A stretch of DNA of 64,000 nt, from contig JAGUCH010000009.1 of assembly GCA_019096065.1 (NCBI GenBank), positions 2,862,001 to 2,926,000 of the forward strand, written 5' to 3'. The notes below the pieces were generated by a model, which saw nothing but the letters and a program-made list of their open reading frames with translations, was not told the DNA's origin and searched no databases. This document shows, piece after piece, positions 1 to 12,942 of this stretch. Position numbers and translations under genes: made by a program. The number at the start of each line of letters is the position of its first letter. Positions within the stretch are counted from its first letter, which is position 1. Origin of the DNA: Paracyclopina nana (taxonomy: Eukaryota; Arthropoda; Copepoda; Cyclopoida; Cyclopettidae).

Positions 1-2556
1 AGACATTGGGATCATTGAGGGCTAGGAAAAGAGCTTTGTTAGTACTACTTAGCATCTCATGCAACACTGCTCCTCATAAAAATGTAAACAAAAACGCGAG
101 CCCATTTTAATCACTCTCGGATCAGTCAGGTTTTTCCGCCAAATGATCACTGGTCACTCTTATTCGTAAACGATCACTTTTTTCGCCGAATTCAGCATTT
201 TCTTCACTTCAAAAGCACCCACTTTCTCGGCCTCGTCACGCACTCAAAGGCCAACTTACAAGAGTAAGTCTAGTTGAAAAAGGGCATTGATTTCATGGAA
301 AGCAAGGCTAGTAATGAACTTGAGCCGCAAGGACTGCACACAATTTGAAATCACTGCCGAGGCCGAACTATGAAAAGGGTTGACGAAAAATGGCGCAAAC
401 AACCTCCATCACTTTTCCAAGCACTTCGGCCTTTAAAACAACACTAGCCAGGTAAGAACGGGTTCTGACAGCTTCAGAAAGGACCCACGGAGGCCTTTGG
501 GAGCATGGGCCGCCGCGTCTGAGGCCACTTTGCTCCGTTCTGCGTCTTGGAATGGCCGAGAAAGTAGGCGCCGCGGCCGAGCTGACCTCACTGATCCGAC
601 CGCTTTTCGCGTGATTAAAATGGGCCCGAGGTCAGGACCCCTAGAGGCCGGGCATTACCCAAAGCTTGTTCCAAGTATGGCATGTAAGGCCGTCCAGTTT
701 GTTTTTGGTTTGAGGCTGCACAGTGGGATAGCCTACCAAGTTTTCTCAACAGAGCAAAAATTCCAGTGCAGTGCACTGCACTGTACGTCTTGACAGCTGC
801 AGCTGACGAGAGAATCCGTTTCTACACACGGAGCGCGATCACGTGACTAGCAATGCTCCGACTGCCGGGCGTAGCCAACGGCTGGTTTGGGCGAGTCCGT
901 TTTTACCTGCTCGCCCTGCCCCGCCAGCCCGAGCCAAACCGGCCCCCTTGCAAAATCCGGCTTGTAGGCATCCACCGAACCACGTGGTTTTCAACTCGAG
1001 ACATACTTTCGAAATTGATTTATCATCAAATGACGTAATGAAAACTAACGCGTTGCCATTTGACGGACAATTCAACTCGGATGCTTGTTCTTCGCGATTT
1101 AATTTAATATAGTAGTTATAATAATGCATATTTTGTTTCGGAACTTCAATGTTTTACGTTAGGCAGTTATAGCGGTGAAAGTCGTCGGGTCGTAACGGAA
1201 TCGAATCCTGATTCAAGTCTAGTGTATCGAGCGACGCTCTTCTTTACTTCGTTTCTACTTTTGCTTCTGCAGCAAGGAGAAGACGCAAAACCTCTCTATT
1301 ACAAGATGGGATGGATGAGCTTGATAATTGCATGCTACTTTAGCTATTAATTGCACAGCAAAAAATGAACCTGTTTTGTAAAAATGCAGGTTTGGCTGTA
1401 TTTTTGGCCATTCTTATTGGTCATGGGGAAATTAGGAATAAAGGCTCAAAATGAGATTATTGATGGCCTCATCAGATTGACCTACTTTCTCGAAATAAGG
1501 TCATCCTATTTATTAAGGACCTTATGGAATTACCTCTACCTAAAAACGGTATCAATGCATAAATTAATGCGGAGGTATACATATCCATTAGGCATTAAGT
1601 TGGCGTCATTACGCATACTGCATGATAAATATGGACAGCTTAAAATGATATGTAAAATGCTTGATTGTTTTTTAAAGTGGTCGTTGGTTTTTAACTTATG
1701 ATTGACTGTGACCCTTAACCTCTGATTGAATGACATGGTTTTAATTAATTTTGCACCATTCATTTCATTCATAGGGCTCAGTAATTTATTGGACTCAATT
1801 TAAAAAAATAAATCTTTGAAATACCGAGCCCATATTTTGGCTAATTCGAATTTACCGGCTATCATAGCTAAAATCTCAGATATCCTTATGACTGACAACT
1901 CAAATTACTTTAGTAGTAACCTTTCCTGAAACCAAGAATGTGCTCTACGTAAATATGAATCAGTTGCATTTTAAGATTAGCTATGCAATAAAAAAAATGA
2001 TCAGTTAGCACTCGTTCCATTGCTCGTATATTTTAACGCTGTTCACAAGAAAGGGCATTTTTCAAAGTAAACTGCAACCATGAGTAACAATCTAGCTAGC
2101 ACAGAGAGTGATCTGTAAGAGTGGGATTATTAGGAAAAAAGAACGAATTTTATTGATAAACATCATTCTTTCGACGCTAAGCCACACAGAAATTCTGATA
2201 GCAGCATTACAATTGGTGGTTATACAGACATCATCATCATGTGTGAATATTCAGAAAACAGGAAATCAAACGAGCTGGTTCTTCTTCATCTTTTAACAGT
2301 TATTATTTATAATTTAAAAACTTATTATTCATCATAGTTGATGCTGAAGGGTTTTTTAAAAGTTGTCAACATTCATTCTGCAGTAATTATGACGCCACAA
2401 GTCAAATTGGAAAACCAGATCTAGATTTTTAAGTGGGTGGGAGGATGACAAAAACGAAAGAAAAAAATCCTTTAATGTTTTCAAGTGGCGCCATCTTGTG
2501 TTGTTTTTTGTAAGACTTGGGAGGACACAAAAATGCAACGCTGCTGATGCACTGAT
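1..2556. other. No supported gene; AT-rich with a CpG-rich patch near 480-1000
   Basis: Open frames here are short, lack ATG starts in several cases and show no domain. Bases 480-1000 are richer in CpG than the flanks and could be a promoter-type region, but no exon could be attached to it. The stretch below 2556 should hold the 3' untranslated region of the minus-strand V-ATPase gene; a possible AATAAA for that strand is at 2149-2154, about 400 nt past the stop, which is a weak assignment. Confidence 0.5.
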
Positions 2557-3371
2557 CTACTTGGCATACAGGTAGATGGCGACGATGAAGCCGTAGAGAC
2601 CCAAGACCTCGGCGAAAATGAGGATGAGGATCATGCCAACAAACAGTCGGGGTTGTTGTGCAGTGCCACGAACGCCAACATCACCAACTATGCCAATCGC
2701 GTACCCGGCCGCGAGGCCAGACAGGCCGACAGCGAGGCCAGCTCCGAGATGAACAAAGCCCCTGAAAAAATGAACAAGATTAAAAAAACTCGTCAAATGT
2801 ACCACGTGGTTTATCTAAAGGCCCAAAGCAACATGACAGCACTCTTGAAGCCCAAAATTATCATTGGCGCTTGCTTTAAAGCGTTTTTGAGGCTTTTTGA
2901 GGATGCCATAATAGGATAGTCTCACAAAATTGACCATTTCACAGTTTCATGGGAGTTTTTCGATATTTAGAAGTTGCCTTAATTTTAATTCAATAATCAT
3001 GCTCATCACAAGGCACAAGTCACATTTGTCCTTGATTTAGCCTAATTTCTCATGTCGGTTATTTAATGCAGCTGACATAGCAGATTTTTGCTTGAATTAG
3101 GTACTTACTTGTACAGTTTGTAGTCTGGAGCTGGTCCGAGCTCACCGGCGATGAGAACTGCAATAACAACACCATAGATGGCAAGGATACCAGCCATGAC
3201 AACGGGAATGATGGACTTCATGATGAGCTCCGGCCTCATGACGGACATGGCTGCGATACCAGTGCCGGATTTGGCCGTGCCATAGGCGGCGCCCATGGCG
3301 CTGAACACCATCGCCGAGGCGGCGCCCATGACGCCAAAAAACGGGGAGTAGATGGGGCCGTCTTCTGCCAT
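2557..3371 (-). CDS. ATP6V0C: V-type proton ATPase 16 kDa proteolipid subunit c
   Basis: This subunit forms the proton-carrying membrane ring of the V-ATPase Vo sector, which acidifies endosomes, lysosomes and secretory vesicles. Two exons: 3371-3109 and 2761-2557, joined by a GT-AG intron (2762-3108) that splits a Lys codon. The product is 155 residues, the same length as the human protein. It starts [20 protein letters not shown] and has four hydrophobic segments with the Gly-rich helices of the family. The second exon carries [20 protein letters not shown], placing the proton-binding glutamate at residue 139, as in vertebrates. The first ATG of the exon is used. A polypyrimidine tract plus AG at 3410-3412 marks an acceptor 38 nt upstream of the ATG, so a 5' untranslated exon lies further upstream and was not located. 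Confidence 0.96.
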
Positions 3372-5178
3372 TATTTTACTTTGATGTCAGCGTTTTTGAC
3401 CGAGTTTTGCTGCAATGGAAAACGAGTGTCTGTTATCTTCCTTGTCACATGACAGCTGTTGGAATCGTGGGGAAAAAGTCCAGTTTGACCTAATCGTTCA
3501 TTTATCGCCCAACCGCGATCTTGACCGAGCAAAAGGGGGCAGAACCCGGGTGGCTTACCCTGACAGCTGTTGGGGAATCCCCGGATTGCGGAATGAACAC
3601 AGCTAAAGCAAAAGGACCTGGCCTCGTGAGTGGAGGCTGCTGCTGGTTTTACTGAGCAGGAGCAAAAGAGTGGGAGCATGCGCATTCATAGCGAAAGCTG
3701 AAGGCCTTCTCAAACTTGCTGCTATTGATTCCAAGCTTTCTCAACACGCTCGCAGCAAAGGATACATGGTATTTACTAAGCTTATGGCTAATATGCTTTT
3801 TTTAACGCGGCAGGCGCGCGAAATTCCATTTTAAACCCACTTTCCGTGCATGACACTCATTTCTTTTAAAGCGGAGAAATTCCGGCAAAATTAACCAATA
3901 AAGAAACAAAATTATTTTTCCGTGAAAAATGCTTACTTATTGCAAGACTGGTCGTAGTTCCACAGACATGGAAGTAACTTAGAACATCCCACTAATTTGA
4001 GATGTTATGTAATTAAAGAAAGGGGAGTTTTTCTCCTTGAAATAGGCTCTTCATTTTGGAAAAAAAAGAAAATCTACCAAGCAGAAAAATAAATAAGAGT
4101 TCATGCAATAATGGAACACACATTAGACAATTAGACAATTTTCCACAAAATATGAGTTCAAAGCGGAATTTCACAAGTTTCAGTTCACCAATGGAATGAG
4201 TCAGCAATCGCCACCATTGTAAAAAAGGTAGCGCAAAATGTGGAATGGGAAGCATTAAAAATGTCGCGAAACCGTAGCGCGTGAAAAGAAATCGTAAACA
4301 AAGCTCACGTGAGTTGATGTTGAGGCAGAGTGCAGAGGTCTGGTCGATTGTTAAGCCGTTTTTCGAGTCCACAAGTGTTCTGAACTTCTTGACTTGAGCA
4401 GCAGCGAAATTTGTGTGATTTAGATAAACAACCTAATACTCAGCTTTGGTTAAAGCCGAAAAGTTGCAGAAAACGCCACTATGAGGAAGGCATGGAGCGC
4501 TGTTGTGCGCCTTGAATAACTCTAATGTGCGAACGTCACAAACGCCGATCATGTGATGCAGCTCAGGGGCGAGATGGCAAAAAATGGCGGAATGGGCGTA
4601 GCAAGGCAGTCGTTTCACTAATGCAGCTGTCAACTCGGAAATATCTACAAAAACAAGCGCGAAACCTTCTACATGGCAAGATTGCTTTGGTAACATTATC
4701 AATGTAACTTATACGGTTGCAGGCAAAAATAACTTCTTCTTTACTTCTCCACATGAATACAGGTCACTGAATTTTCCCAATTAATTGACGAAGACACAAT
4801 ATGGAAATTATTATTCTTTTCGGAAAGGTAGACAAATAGGCAAGTTCAATTGAAGCTTAATTTGTATCACTGATAGTTTGATATATTGAGCAATGTCAAT
4901 TTTATATGATCATTTTGATGGTCAAGAGGATTCGGTCTGATGCTGAATCGCATGAATTGATGGATACACTTTGTTTGGCAATCAAGGTAAAGAATGTTTT
5001 GCATTCCTAGCAACCAGGTATAATTCGGTTCACCTTGGTGGAATAAAGGTGGCATTCTTCTAAGGTATTTCTAGCCAAATAGGTACAGCTGTATTCAAAT
5101 GAGCAGCACTGCTAACAAAATAATGCATTTCATCTTAAAAAGCAACAAAACAGGCATATAGCGAATTTGATGAGCAAT
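3372..5178. other. Upstream region of the V-ATPase gene; no gene seen
   Basis: Bases 3372-3409 are the 5' untranslated part of the V-ATPase coding exon, preceded on the minus strand by a splice acceptor at 3410-3412. The non-coding first exon and promoter probably lie within about 3.45-3.8 kb, which is relatively CpG-rich, but I could not fix a donor. The remainder to 5178 is AT-rich with only short unsupported open frames. Confidence 0.45.
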
Positions 5179-6449
5179 CTAGAACTCCATAATGCCACAA
5201 AGTTCACATGATAAGCTAAACATTTTCACTTGGTTTTCCATTCTTCTTGAGAAGCTAGATGGAGTTGCGATTTGTGAGTTTTCCAAATAAAGGCCACTTT
5301 TGCCCTCTAATTCAGGAGCTAATGCTGCATGTACTAGAGTGTCTCCCCCTTGGGAAGCAGATTTCATGAGAAATCCACATAAAACCTGAAAATGAAAATT
5401 ACCAATGATTCAGAGCAAAAATAGGCTTCCTTACTGTAAGCCATTTTTCGTGGGTGTACAAGTCAGTCTTGACAACTCCAGGATGCAAGCTGTTAAAAGT
5501 AACGAACGTTTTGTCCTCTTCAGATTTGAGTTTTTCAGTCAAGTACAAAGATGTCATGACTTGAGCAGCTTTGGAAGTCCCGTAGGCTCCTTCAGGGCTA
5601 TAGAACGCCCTACAAGAAATTGAATAATTAATTTTTCCAACGTGAACATTATTCAAAGAATGCTACTTTGACTGCAAGTCATCAAAGTTGGTCCAATTTC
5701 CACAAAAATGAGCTGCAGATGACACGTTTACCACTCTCGCAAATTTTTCAGCTTTGCCAGTGGATTTGAGTTTTGGTAATAAAATGTGAGTCAGCAAAAA
5801 GTGGCCCAAATGATTGGTAGCCAACTGTTGCTCAAAGCCATCAATTGTTTCTTTCCTTGGCCCAAACATAATTCCAGCTACAAAAACGGTTTTTTTTAGC
5901 TCGGATGAAAACCATAGAGAAGCAGAAAGTACAAACCATTATTGATGAGTACATGAATTGGGATATTTTTCGCAAGAATGTTACCACCGAATTTTCGCAC
6001 AGATTCCAATGACATCAAGTCAAGTTCAAGAGCTTCAAATGAACCGCGTGTCAAGCCTTGATTACGTAACTTGTCGATAGTTTTTACCATTTCCTCTGGT
6101 TTTCGCACACCTAAGCATCAAAATGTTGAAGCTGTCAAAGAGACGACAATGCGTGCTTACCAATGATCAAATTGGCATCCAATTTAAGCAGAGTTTTGAC
6201 AGCTTCTAGGCCAATGCCTCTGGAGCCACCGGTGATGACAATTGTTTTTCCGCTTTGCTCAGGTAAATCTGGAAGAAGATTTTTGAGGTATATTTTTGAC
6301 TCACCTGTTGATATCCTTTCAGACGTTGTCCTACCTTTTGGCAGCGGTTTATGTCTATCGTAAATTTGCTCTTGGACAACTTTCCAAGCTCCGACCAAGT
6401 TCAAGTGGATCTTGATCAAGATGATCTTTATGATTTTGACCAAGATCAT
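5179..6449 (-). CDS. DHRSX: DHRSX-like short-chain dehydrogenase/reductase
   Basis: NAD(P)-dependent oxidoreductase of the classical SDR fold. Exons: 6449-6161, 6110-5937, 5877-5667, 5609-5435 and 5385-5179, with introns of 49-59 nt; the phases agree throughout. The product is 351 residues (human DHRSX is about 330). An N-terminal hydrophobic stretch of about 20 residues could anchor it in a membrane. TGGSRGIG at residues 73-80 is the cofactor loop; VLINNAG, VNVSSAAH and YGTSK supply the NAG motif, catalytic Ser and the Tyr-x3-Lys pair. SLHPGVVKTDLYTHEKW and APELEGKSGLYL resemble DHRSX more than retinol dehydrogenases. In vertebrates DHRSX acts in polyprenol/dolichol metabolism; that role is inferred here. 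The start is the first ATG; the frame upstream offers only TTG. Bases 6269-6304 look like a 36-nt in-frame intron, and removing them gives 339 residues. Confidence 0.88.
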
Positions 6450-9400
6450 GCTTCTGTTCTTGAATTTGGTCAACTTTCAAAACCTCAAAGCAAGAAGAAA
6501 TTTTCGGACCCTTAATCAAAACAAAAGGTCGGATTCAAGTCGAGCCATGTTTTTTTCAAATCTTCACTTATGAGGTGAGTTACCAGAATTTTTTTAATCA
6601 TAATGAAAAAAATATTAGATTGAGTTTCGTATGAACGAAATAGTGCTTCTCCAAAACTTGAAAGTTTCATTTGTAGGCCTAAAAATTGTAGTTCGTTTCA
6701 GCCAAATTGAGGTTGTATAAAACTTAGTTGCGTGATTTTCCATATTTTCTTCCGTTCTTTCAATTATTGTAATTTCAAAAAGTAAAAACTGCTTGGTTTG
6801 AAAAGATTTGCAGTTTTCTTGAAATTAGCCAAAAAGATATTTTTCAGCAAAAGCTAGTGATTTTTCAGCCCTACGCCAGCAAATTTTAGTCGGGCAAGAC
6901 CTTGATATTCAGGATAGCATGCGCGAGCAAAATTTTATTGCAAATAATAATTCACATAAGTATCATAACAATAACATTGATGTAGGGCGATCCCAGCGGC
7001 CTTTATGGGCAACATTTGTGATTTTCAGCTGACACTGCTCGAGCCAAAAAACTGAGTTAGCGCGTTTTTGCGACTCGTAAAGTAGTTCGAAATAAAGACC
7101 CAAGCACATAAGAGTTATCAATTTTTGTGAAGGATTACTTTATGACGGTAAAATAAAATGGTTTTAAATCTATTGTACCCAAAAAACTTAAAACATCAAG
7201 ACGTTAGAGTCCTGAAGCTATGCATTTGTAAAAACAAAGTAACCATTTACTATAGCTATTTGCCCTAAATAAAGTGGCTCGACTAATGCATACAAAATGT
7301 GATTTTGAACTCGGCTCACAAGTGTTTCTTCAAAAAACTCGGTAGATGGAGTGTCTTTGTTATGATGCTGCTGTCTATATGAATCACGCTTTGTTTAAGC
7401 GCTGAGGTGTCCTATTCTATAAAAGAGCCCTGGCATGCAGGCTGTTAAAATAGTTTCATCAGCTGTTTGTTGGTGGATATTACAACTTTTTCTCCACACT
7501 TTCAACATTCACATCACTCAAAAGCTTGTAAGTTTTTGCACCCATTAACATAATTTTGGGCGTTGTCCGCAAGAAGAATCGAACAGGGCAAAAACGGCCT
7601 TTATTCTTGAATTCTGCATTTACAATAATATTGTGATGCGAAATGTTCCAAAATTGAGCACAATTGTTCAAGATGTTCAAATATGGCATTGGGAGCCCTT
7701 TTTGACAAATATGCTGCCAGTAGTATGGTGGTTTATGAAGATCTCAAGACGAATGAGCATTCATAGCAAGGTCATCCACCAAAACTAAGAAGTATCATAA
7801 AGGAAGAACCAGACAACAAACACAGTTTTTTCCCAATGCTCAAAATGGCTCGATGTGTAGTTGTAGTACTATATGCAGTTTCAATGAAAAACCTCGCCTC
7901 AAGGTTAAATTGGCTAGAGCAATTGAAAAATTGGCATTTTTCATCTTTCTTTTGCTACCCACCTAAAAGAATACACTTGACTCTTTGAATTGCATGGAAC
8001 GCATTAAAAAATGAACTGCAGCTGTATTTTAGCCCACTCTGTTTTCGAAGCGCCAAGTTTTCAGGTTTAGCAACTGATTTTTGAATAGTTTTGATATGTG
8101 GACACATTGCCTACGCCCATACAAGCAGCTATTACTCAATGAAGATAGGTTTTTTATTGCTGTAGGTACTCTATTTGTGCACTATTCACTTGCACGCATA
8201 TGACAACATGGTCGTAAAGATAGCCTAATTTGGAATGGCTGCCCTCCCACAGTGATTTTACTTGACAAATCCTCATAACTGGGCCAATAAGTCTTTATTC
8301 CTATCATTTTCCCCCGCTAGATGGCGCGCAGTATTTTTCTTGATTGAGCGCCCGCGTTTTCGACCGCGCTCCTTAAGAACCGCGCGCGTTCGTAATCGCA
8401 CGCATAAGCACTGAACAGTTTTGTGTTTTGGTATGTTTTTTATTGAGCATTTCTTGCGATATTCTGGTCAAGCAATCTCGACACTAAAATTAGGGTGTAA
8501 GCGTGGGCGAAGAATCGTCAGATGGGGCTAGTTTTTCTGACACACACACTGGGGAAAAAGAAGAAGTAAAAACGCTCTAATTGGGGGCTGCTTTGTGCAG
8601 CTCTTTTTCTAATTTTATTCATAGCAAAAAAATCAGCTCTAATAAACACAATGGCCTCCATCAAACTTTGCACATATACGCTTTTATAATAGCATGCTCT
8701 GTACTAGTAATAAGAAATGAAACATTGAAACGCCCAAATAACCGACAATTGGGCCTTGATGCAAGTTTGATCCGGGTCATTAGGTTCAAGCCAATTTGCC
8801 TGTTAGCTGCAATTGGCTAAAGCTCATCCTGCACACAAAGGGAAGTTAATAATTGTGTGCTTTAATCCACGTTATCATTTTTTCATTGGCATAATTATTA
8901 GAATATGGTTTAGTACCAGAAAGTGGAGATCCACGCAAACTGTGTCATTTTGATGAAAATTCTTGCTTTCAGTACAATATTTAAAGAATCAGACTCTATT
9001 TTTGAGCTAAGTCCATTTTTTTCAGAATCGGACTCTAATAGTAATTGTGCTTTATCCGAATTAGTTAATAATGCGATACCCTCATGATTTGATACGAGGA
9101 AGAGACCTAGCTAACTATTACAATTTACAATTAGGCGGTGCATGTAGTGGCGCAAAAAGTAACCCTGAAATTTGCCTAATGATTGTCTTTTGAAAAGATC
9201 ACTCTGTGGAGGAACAAAACTACAGAGCCATTCACAAGTTTATTTCGAAGAACTGGAATGGTGTAATTTAAATGAAGTCATTATTTGAAAAACGTGTGCG
9301 TCCATTAGTAGGTTTTTTCTGCACCCACCCTTTTCCTGGGCAATTGAAACACTAGGTCATTTCTTCTCACAAAAAGTTTACAACTTTAGATATTTATGCC

Positions 9401-9877
9401 TGAAAAAATGTCACCTCGTCATTTTCTTATCTCATATCCTAAACGCGTCGTTTTTTCAGATAAGTCAGCACAGTAAGCAAAAAAATGCTAAAAATTATGT
9501 CACTTAAAGATTTCATAATTTACACTTACGCAGAATAACTCCTTTAAATCCAAGTCCTCTTGCGGGTTTCTAGTGGTCATGCCCACTGTGCAATTGAGCA
9601 AATAAAGCTGAAAGCTGAGCACAAAAATAATTCAATCGATCAACAATCGATATTTTCAAAAGGTTTCTGAAGCCAAAATACTGTCAACGGCTTACAAAAT
9701 TATCACTCCCAACAAAAAAGGTACTGAATCTCTTGAAGCATAGTACATTGTCGTGACAAAATCCAGATTTGAGCATTATTTTGAGTCTAATCTTCTTGAC
9801 CTTCTAGGCATTCATCAGGCCATTTGTGGGTGCTGATTAATCACGACGCATCTAAATAAGTGACCAGAAGCAGCAGC
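6450..9877. other. Gene-poor AT-rich interval with a CpG-rich patch at 8.3-8.5 kb
   Basis: No coding exon could be supported. A patch at about 8330-8420 is unusually rich in CpG and overlaps a CTCF-like AGATGGCGC at 8319-8327. It may be the promoter or first non-coding exon of the plus-strand LIM gene that follows, but no splice donor there could be joined with confidence. The rest contains only short unsupported frames. Confidence 0.4.
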
Positions 9878-12298
9878 ATGCAGCACAATGTCCCCAAACC
9901 GTGGACTGGTTCGTCCTCAACAGCCAAGTGGGCGCCACTTCATTACAACAGGTCATTCTCATGCCTAAAACTTTCGTATCACTTACCTTTTTTAGTCAAG
10001 TCTCTTAAAAACAAAGAGTGTGAGCATAGCGCCCTCTCATGCCTGAGTGACAATTATTAAGACCAAATTATTAAGAACTTTTAAAAAGACTTATCTTAGC
10101 AGTGCATTACTTACTAAGTTAAGAGTAACAAACTTCATTTTGGACCTAGAGTCATTACGGCGCATCTTTCATTTAAAATGGCTAATATTATTAGATGACA
10201 ATAACATGCATTAATTTCATCATTCAAATACTTCAGTTACGCCAACAAATGGTCAGTACAAAACCTTGTACAAAACAGCAATATAATGTTTCTATAATGT
10301 TTAAGCTAAGTAAAGTACAACTCATTCTGACCACTCCAGCCAGATGAAAGCCCACCCTTTCTTCAAAGCGGTCATTTTTGGCCCTAATTAGATCGAAACA
10401 AGCTATAGTTTGATAAACTTTACTTGACTTATTTTGACATGAGTCCGACCTAAATTTCAGTAGAGGAACGACCCCGCGTCCACCATCATCATCCGCAAGA
10501 GAAGTGCGCCCTTATGACTCACCACCAGTCTCATCATCTGCAGTAGGCAATGCAGACCTGAAGCAAGCTGTTCATGACTTGAATTCCGTTTTGGAAGATT
10601 TGCCTCCTCCACCAAGTTACATGCTGCAGCAGCAAGAAGGCAGAGCTGCTGTCAAAATGGAGAAAAGAGCAATTCTTACCACTGATGATGATGACAACAA
10701 TAATTCCGAGAAGCATGCTCAAATGGTGGATGATTTGACCAAGCAACTTGTGCATGCTTTTGACCATGATGAAGTTGTGGAGGGACACCCTGAAAATAAT
10801 CCATTTGGTAAAATTGCTTATTTTCTTTTGCGGAAAATGGTCCAAATGTTAGCGTGTCCAGGCCTAAACAAACTATTTTGATCTTTCGCTCGGCAAAAAA
10901 GCCTAAAAGCATTTTGAATGTCGAAAAAAACACTTCTGGTAATTTTGCCCCTACTGCGGTGGCGCCATCTGTTGTGGAAGTTAAAAAAGACTCTTGATCC
11001 AGGATATAGCAAATTGGCAATAGATTTGCAAAGTGCATTTTCTGGGAATAAAATCATGCATTTGTTATGCTTACAGGCAATTGCAAATTTTGTGGAATGA
11101 CTATTGATGGTGAAGCCTCAGTGGTTGGAAAAGAGCATTTCCACCCGAAATGCTTCGCATGTGCAGACTGCAAAAAACCCTTGGGAACTGAAAAATATTA
11201 CATAATCGGTGGCAAGAATTACTGCTCGCAAGATAGATATGTGAGTGATGTAGCATTTCAATGCGAGCATCAATTAACTTTTTGCTTTCAAATTGCAGAA
11301 ATTCCTCGAGAAATGCGCCAAATGCGGCCTTGTGATTGAAAATGAAACCATTCGGCCAAAAGAGTCAGGGAAGCCGTATCATGCGGATTGCTTTTCATGT
11401 TCAAAATGTGGAAATGCTTTGCTGGGAAAATACTTTAACACTGATCAAGGCATGCTCTGCGAAGATGATTTTGCAGTAAGACATAAATTGCATTAAGTGG
11501 CGTTCATCAGATTCGACGACATTTCAACGTTGGAAGAGATGCACAATTTTTTGAAAAGCATTCAAGTGAAATCTCAAATGAGACCCAGTTGATATCCTTC
11601 AAGTTGATTTTCAGTCTCCCAAACTGAAATCGAATTACTGAGAGAAAAGTTTGTTTGATTAGAGATTTTACATGATGAACACCATTGGTGCTCTGCTTAG
11701 TTATGCTCTATGAATAATGAATTTTGTTTTCAAGGCATCGCGAGACAAGTGTGCCAGATGTGGTCGAGCCATTATGGAGTCCACATTGAAGGCATTGGAT
11801 CAGGTTTATCACCCAAATTGCTTCGTTTGTTCCATGTGTCCACGGTCCCTCGAGGGAATCGAATTTTTCGTCACGGAGGATAATAAACCAATGTGCAAGG
11901 AGGACTTTGCCAGGTAGGCTATTTCGAGCCATAACTAACAAGTTTAAAGTGATGTTCACATGGTGGTGAACGATGAAGGAAAATCTTCATATGAAGTAAC
12001 TCCATGCCTCAACTTTCATTTTCAGTTTGGTGAACTGAAAACAAAATTGGCAGTCATCAATCCATACACATTTTTGTTTGATCGAAATACTTTTTTTTGC
12101 CAAAAAAATATCCAAAATTAGTTAGTTTGCAAGTATTTTGCAGAGTATTTTGGTCATGTTCTTCTTTTCCTGCATAACAATTTCAGATTCATGGCCAAGA
12201 CGTGCAATGGATGCGAAAAAAAGATCACTGATGAGACTCTGGTGTCAACCAGCAATGGCAAATTCTTCCATCGAGATTGCTACAACAACAGAATTTAA
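9878..12298 (+). CDS. LIM-domain adaptor protein, zyxin/paxillin-like, with three and a half LIM domains
   Basis: LIM domains are paired zinc fingers that bind cytoskeletal and junction proteins. Exons: 9878-9951 (tentative), 10461-10807, 11077-11240, 11299-11475, 11735-11913, 12187-12298; total 350 residues. Exon 1 fits by phase and ends the frame at an in-frame stop upstream, but its donor (CAG|gtcatt) is weak. The N-terminal part holds DLKQAVHDLNSVLEDL followed by PPPPSY, an LD-like helix and Pro-rich segment, then DDLTKQLV just before the LIM region, as in LPP/zyxin. LIM1 starts CKFC (about residue 143), LIM2 CAKC (201), LIM3 CARC (260) and each has the H-x2-C-x2-C pattern. LIM4 starts CNGC (320) but stops after HRDCYNNRI, lacking its second zinc finger. 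Exact family member is uncertain. Confidence 0.82.
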
Positions 12299-12328
12299 TA
12301 TATATCTCTCTCTATATTTTGCCTCTAT

Positions 12329-12334
12329 AATAAA
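12329..12334 (+). terminator. Polyadenylation signal AATAAA of the LIM gene
   Basis: AATAAA lies 31 nt after the LIM stop codon and is followed by a T-rich stretch. It supports the short final LIM exon being a genuine 3' end and not a read-through artefact. The convergent minus-strand gene ends only about 60 nt further on. Confidence 0.75.
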
Positions 12335-12392
12335 TTTTTCATTTTGATTGCTAAATACAAATCACAAAGATCTACTTAAAATAGAAAAATTC

Positions 12393-12897
12393 TTAAGGAC
12401 AAGTATCGAGTTTAAGCACAGAGCCAATTTGGAGGAATTCCGTCTCAGCGAAAAAGCCAACTTGAATTTGCTGAGATGCTCCGCGATAATAAGGCTTTGA
12501 ATACAAGACCCAGCAGCAATTTCCATCCACTTTTGCTCTGACAATTGCATCTGAAATGATTATTCTCCGCTGATCGTTAAAAAACCTATAGACAAAAAAA
12601 TGAATTCTACAATGATCAAAGTTAATTTATAGCATACTCAAAAGGATCTAGATTGGCATTGAAAAGTGTCATTTTTCCAGTACACTCTTCATAATCGTCA
12701 ATGTTGTCTATTGCATCTTGAGGGCTTGAATAATCGTTCAAATTACTTGAATCCAAGGACTCTAAATTATCAGCTGGAATATCCTGACTTTCTTGGTAGA
12801 CATCATAGGCATCTGGATCCTTCCAGGATAGTCCCATGACTGAGTCACCAAAGTTAAATAAAATAAAGACCAGAACTATAGATGTTGGAGAATACAT
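12393..12897 (-). CDS. Small secreted beta/gamma-crystallin-like protein
   Basis: Two exons, 12897-12638 and 12585-12393, joined by a 52-nt GT-AG intron with matching phase, give 150 residues. The first 22 residues form a signal peptide (hydrophobic run ending near VMG), then an acidic Asp/Ser-rich linker to about residue 70, then one Cys-containing domain to the end. The domain contains MTLFNANL, later VDGNCCWVLYSKPYYRGAS and a final LDTCP. YSKPYYRG fits the beta/gamma-crystallin signature (Y/F)-x4-(Y/F)-x-G, and the following Ser matches the Greek-key fold. Single-domain secreted relatives often bind calcium; nothing here proves that. A TATA box 46 nt upstream of the ATG suggests a strongly transcribed, probably tissue-specific gene. 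The alternative is an unrelated cysteine-rich secreted protein. Confidence 0.7.
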
Positions 12898-12942
12898 GAT
12901 GAAAAGTAATCTCGAACTAGCGGAATTCCTCTATGTCTTGAC

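Noticed and set aside
839..1129. Overlapping frames on both strands in the CpG-rich patch
   Set aside because: Open frames are expected in GC-rich patches; none continues by splicing or shows a domain.
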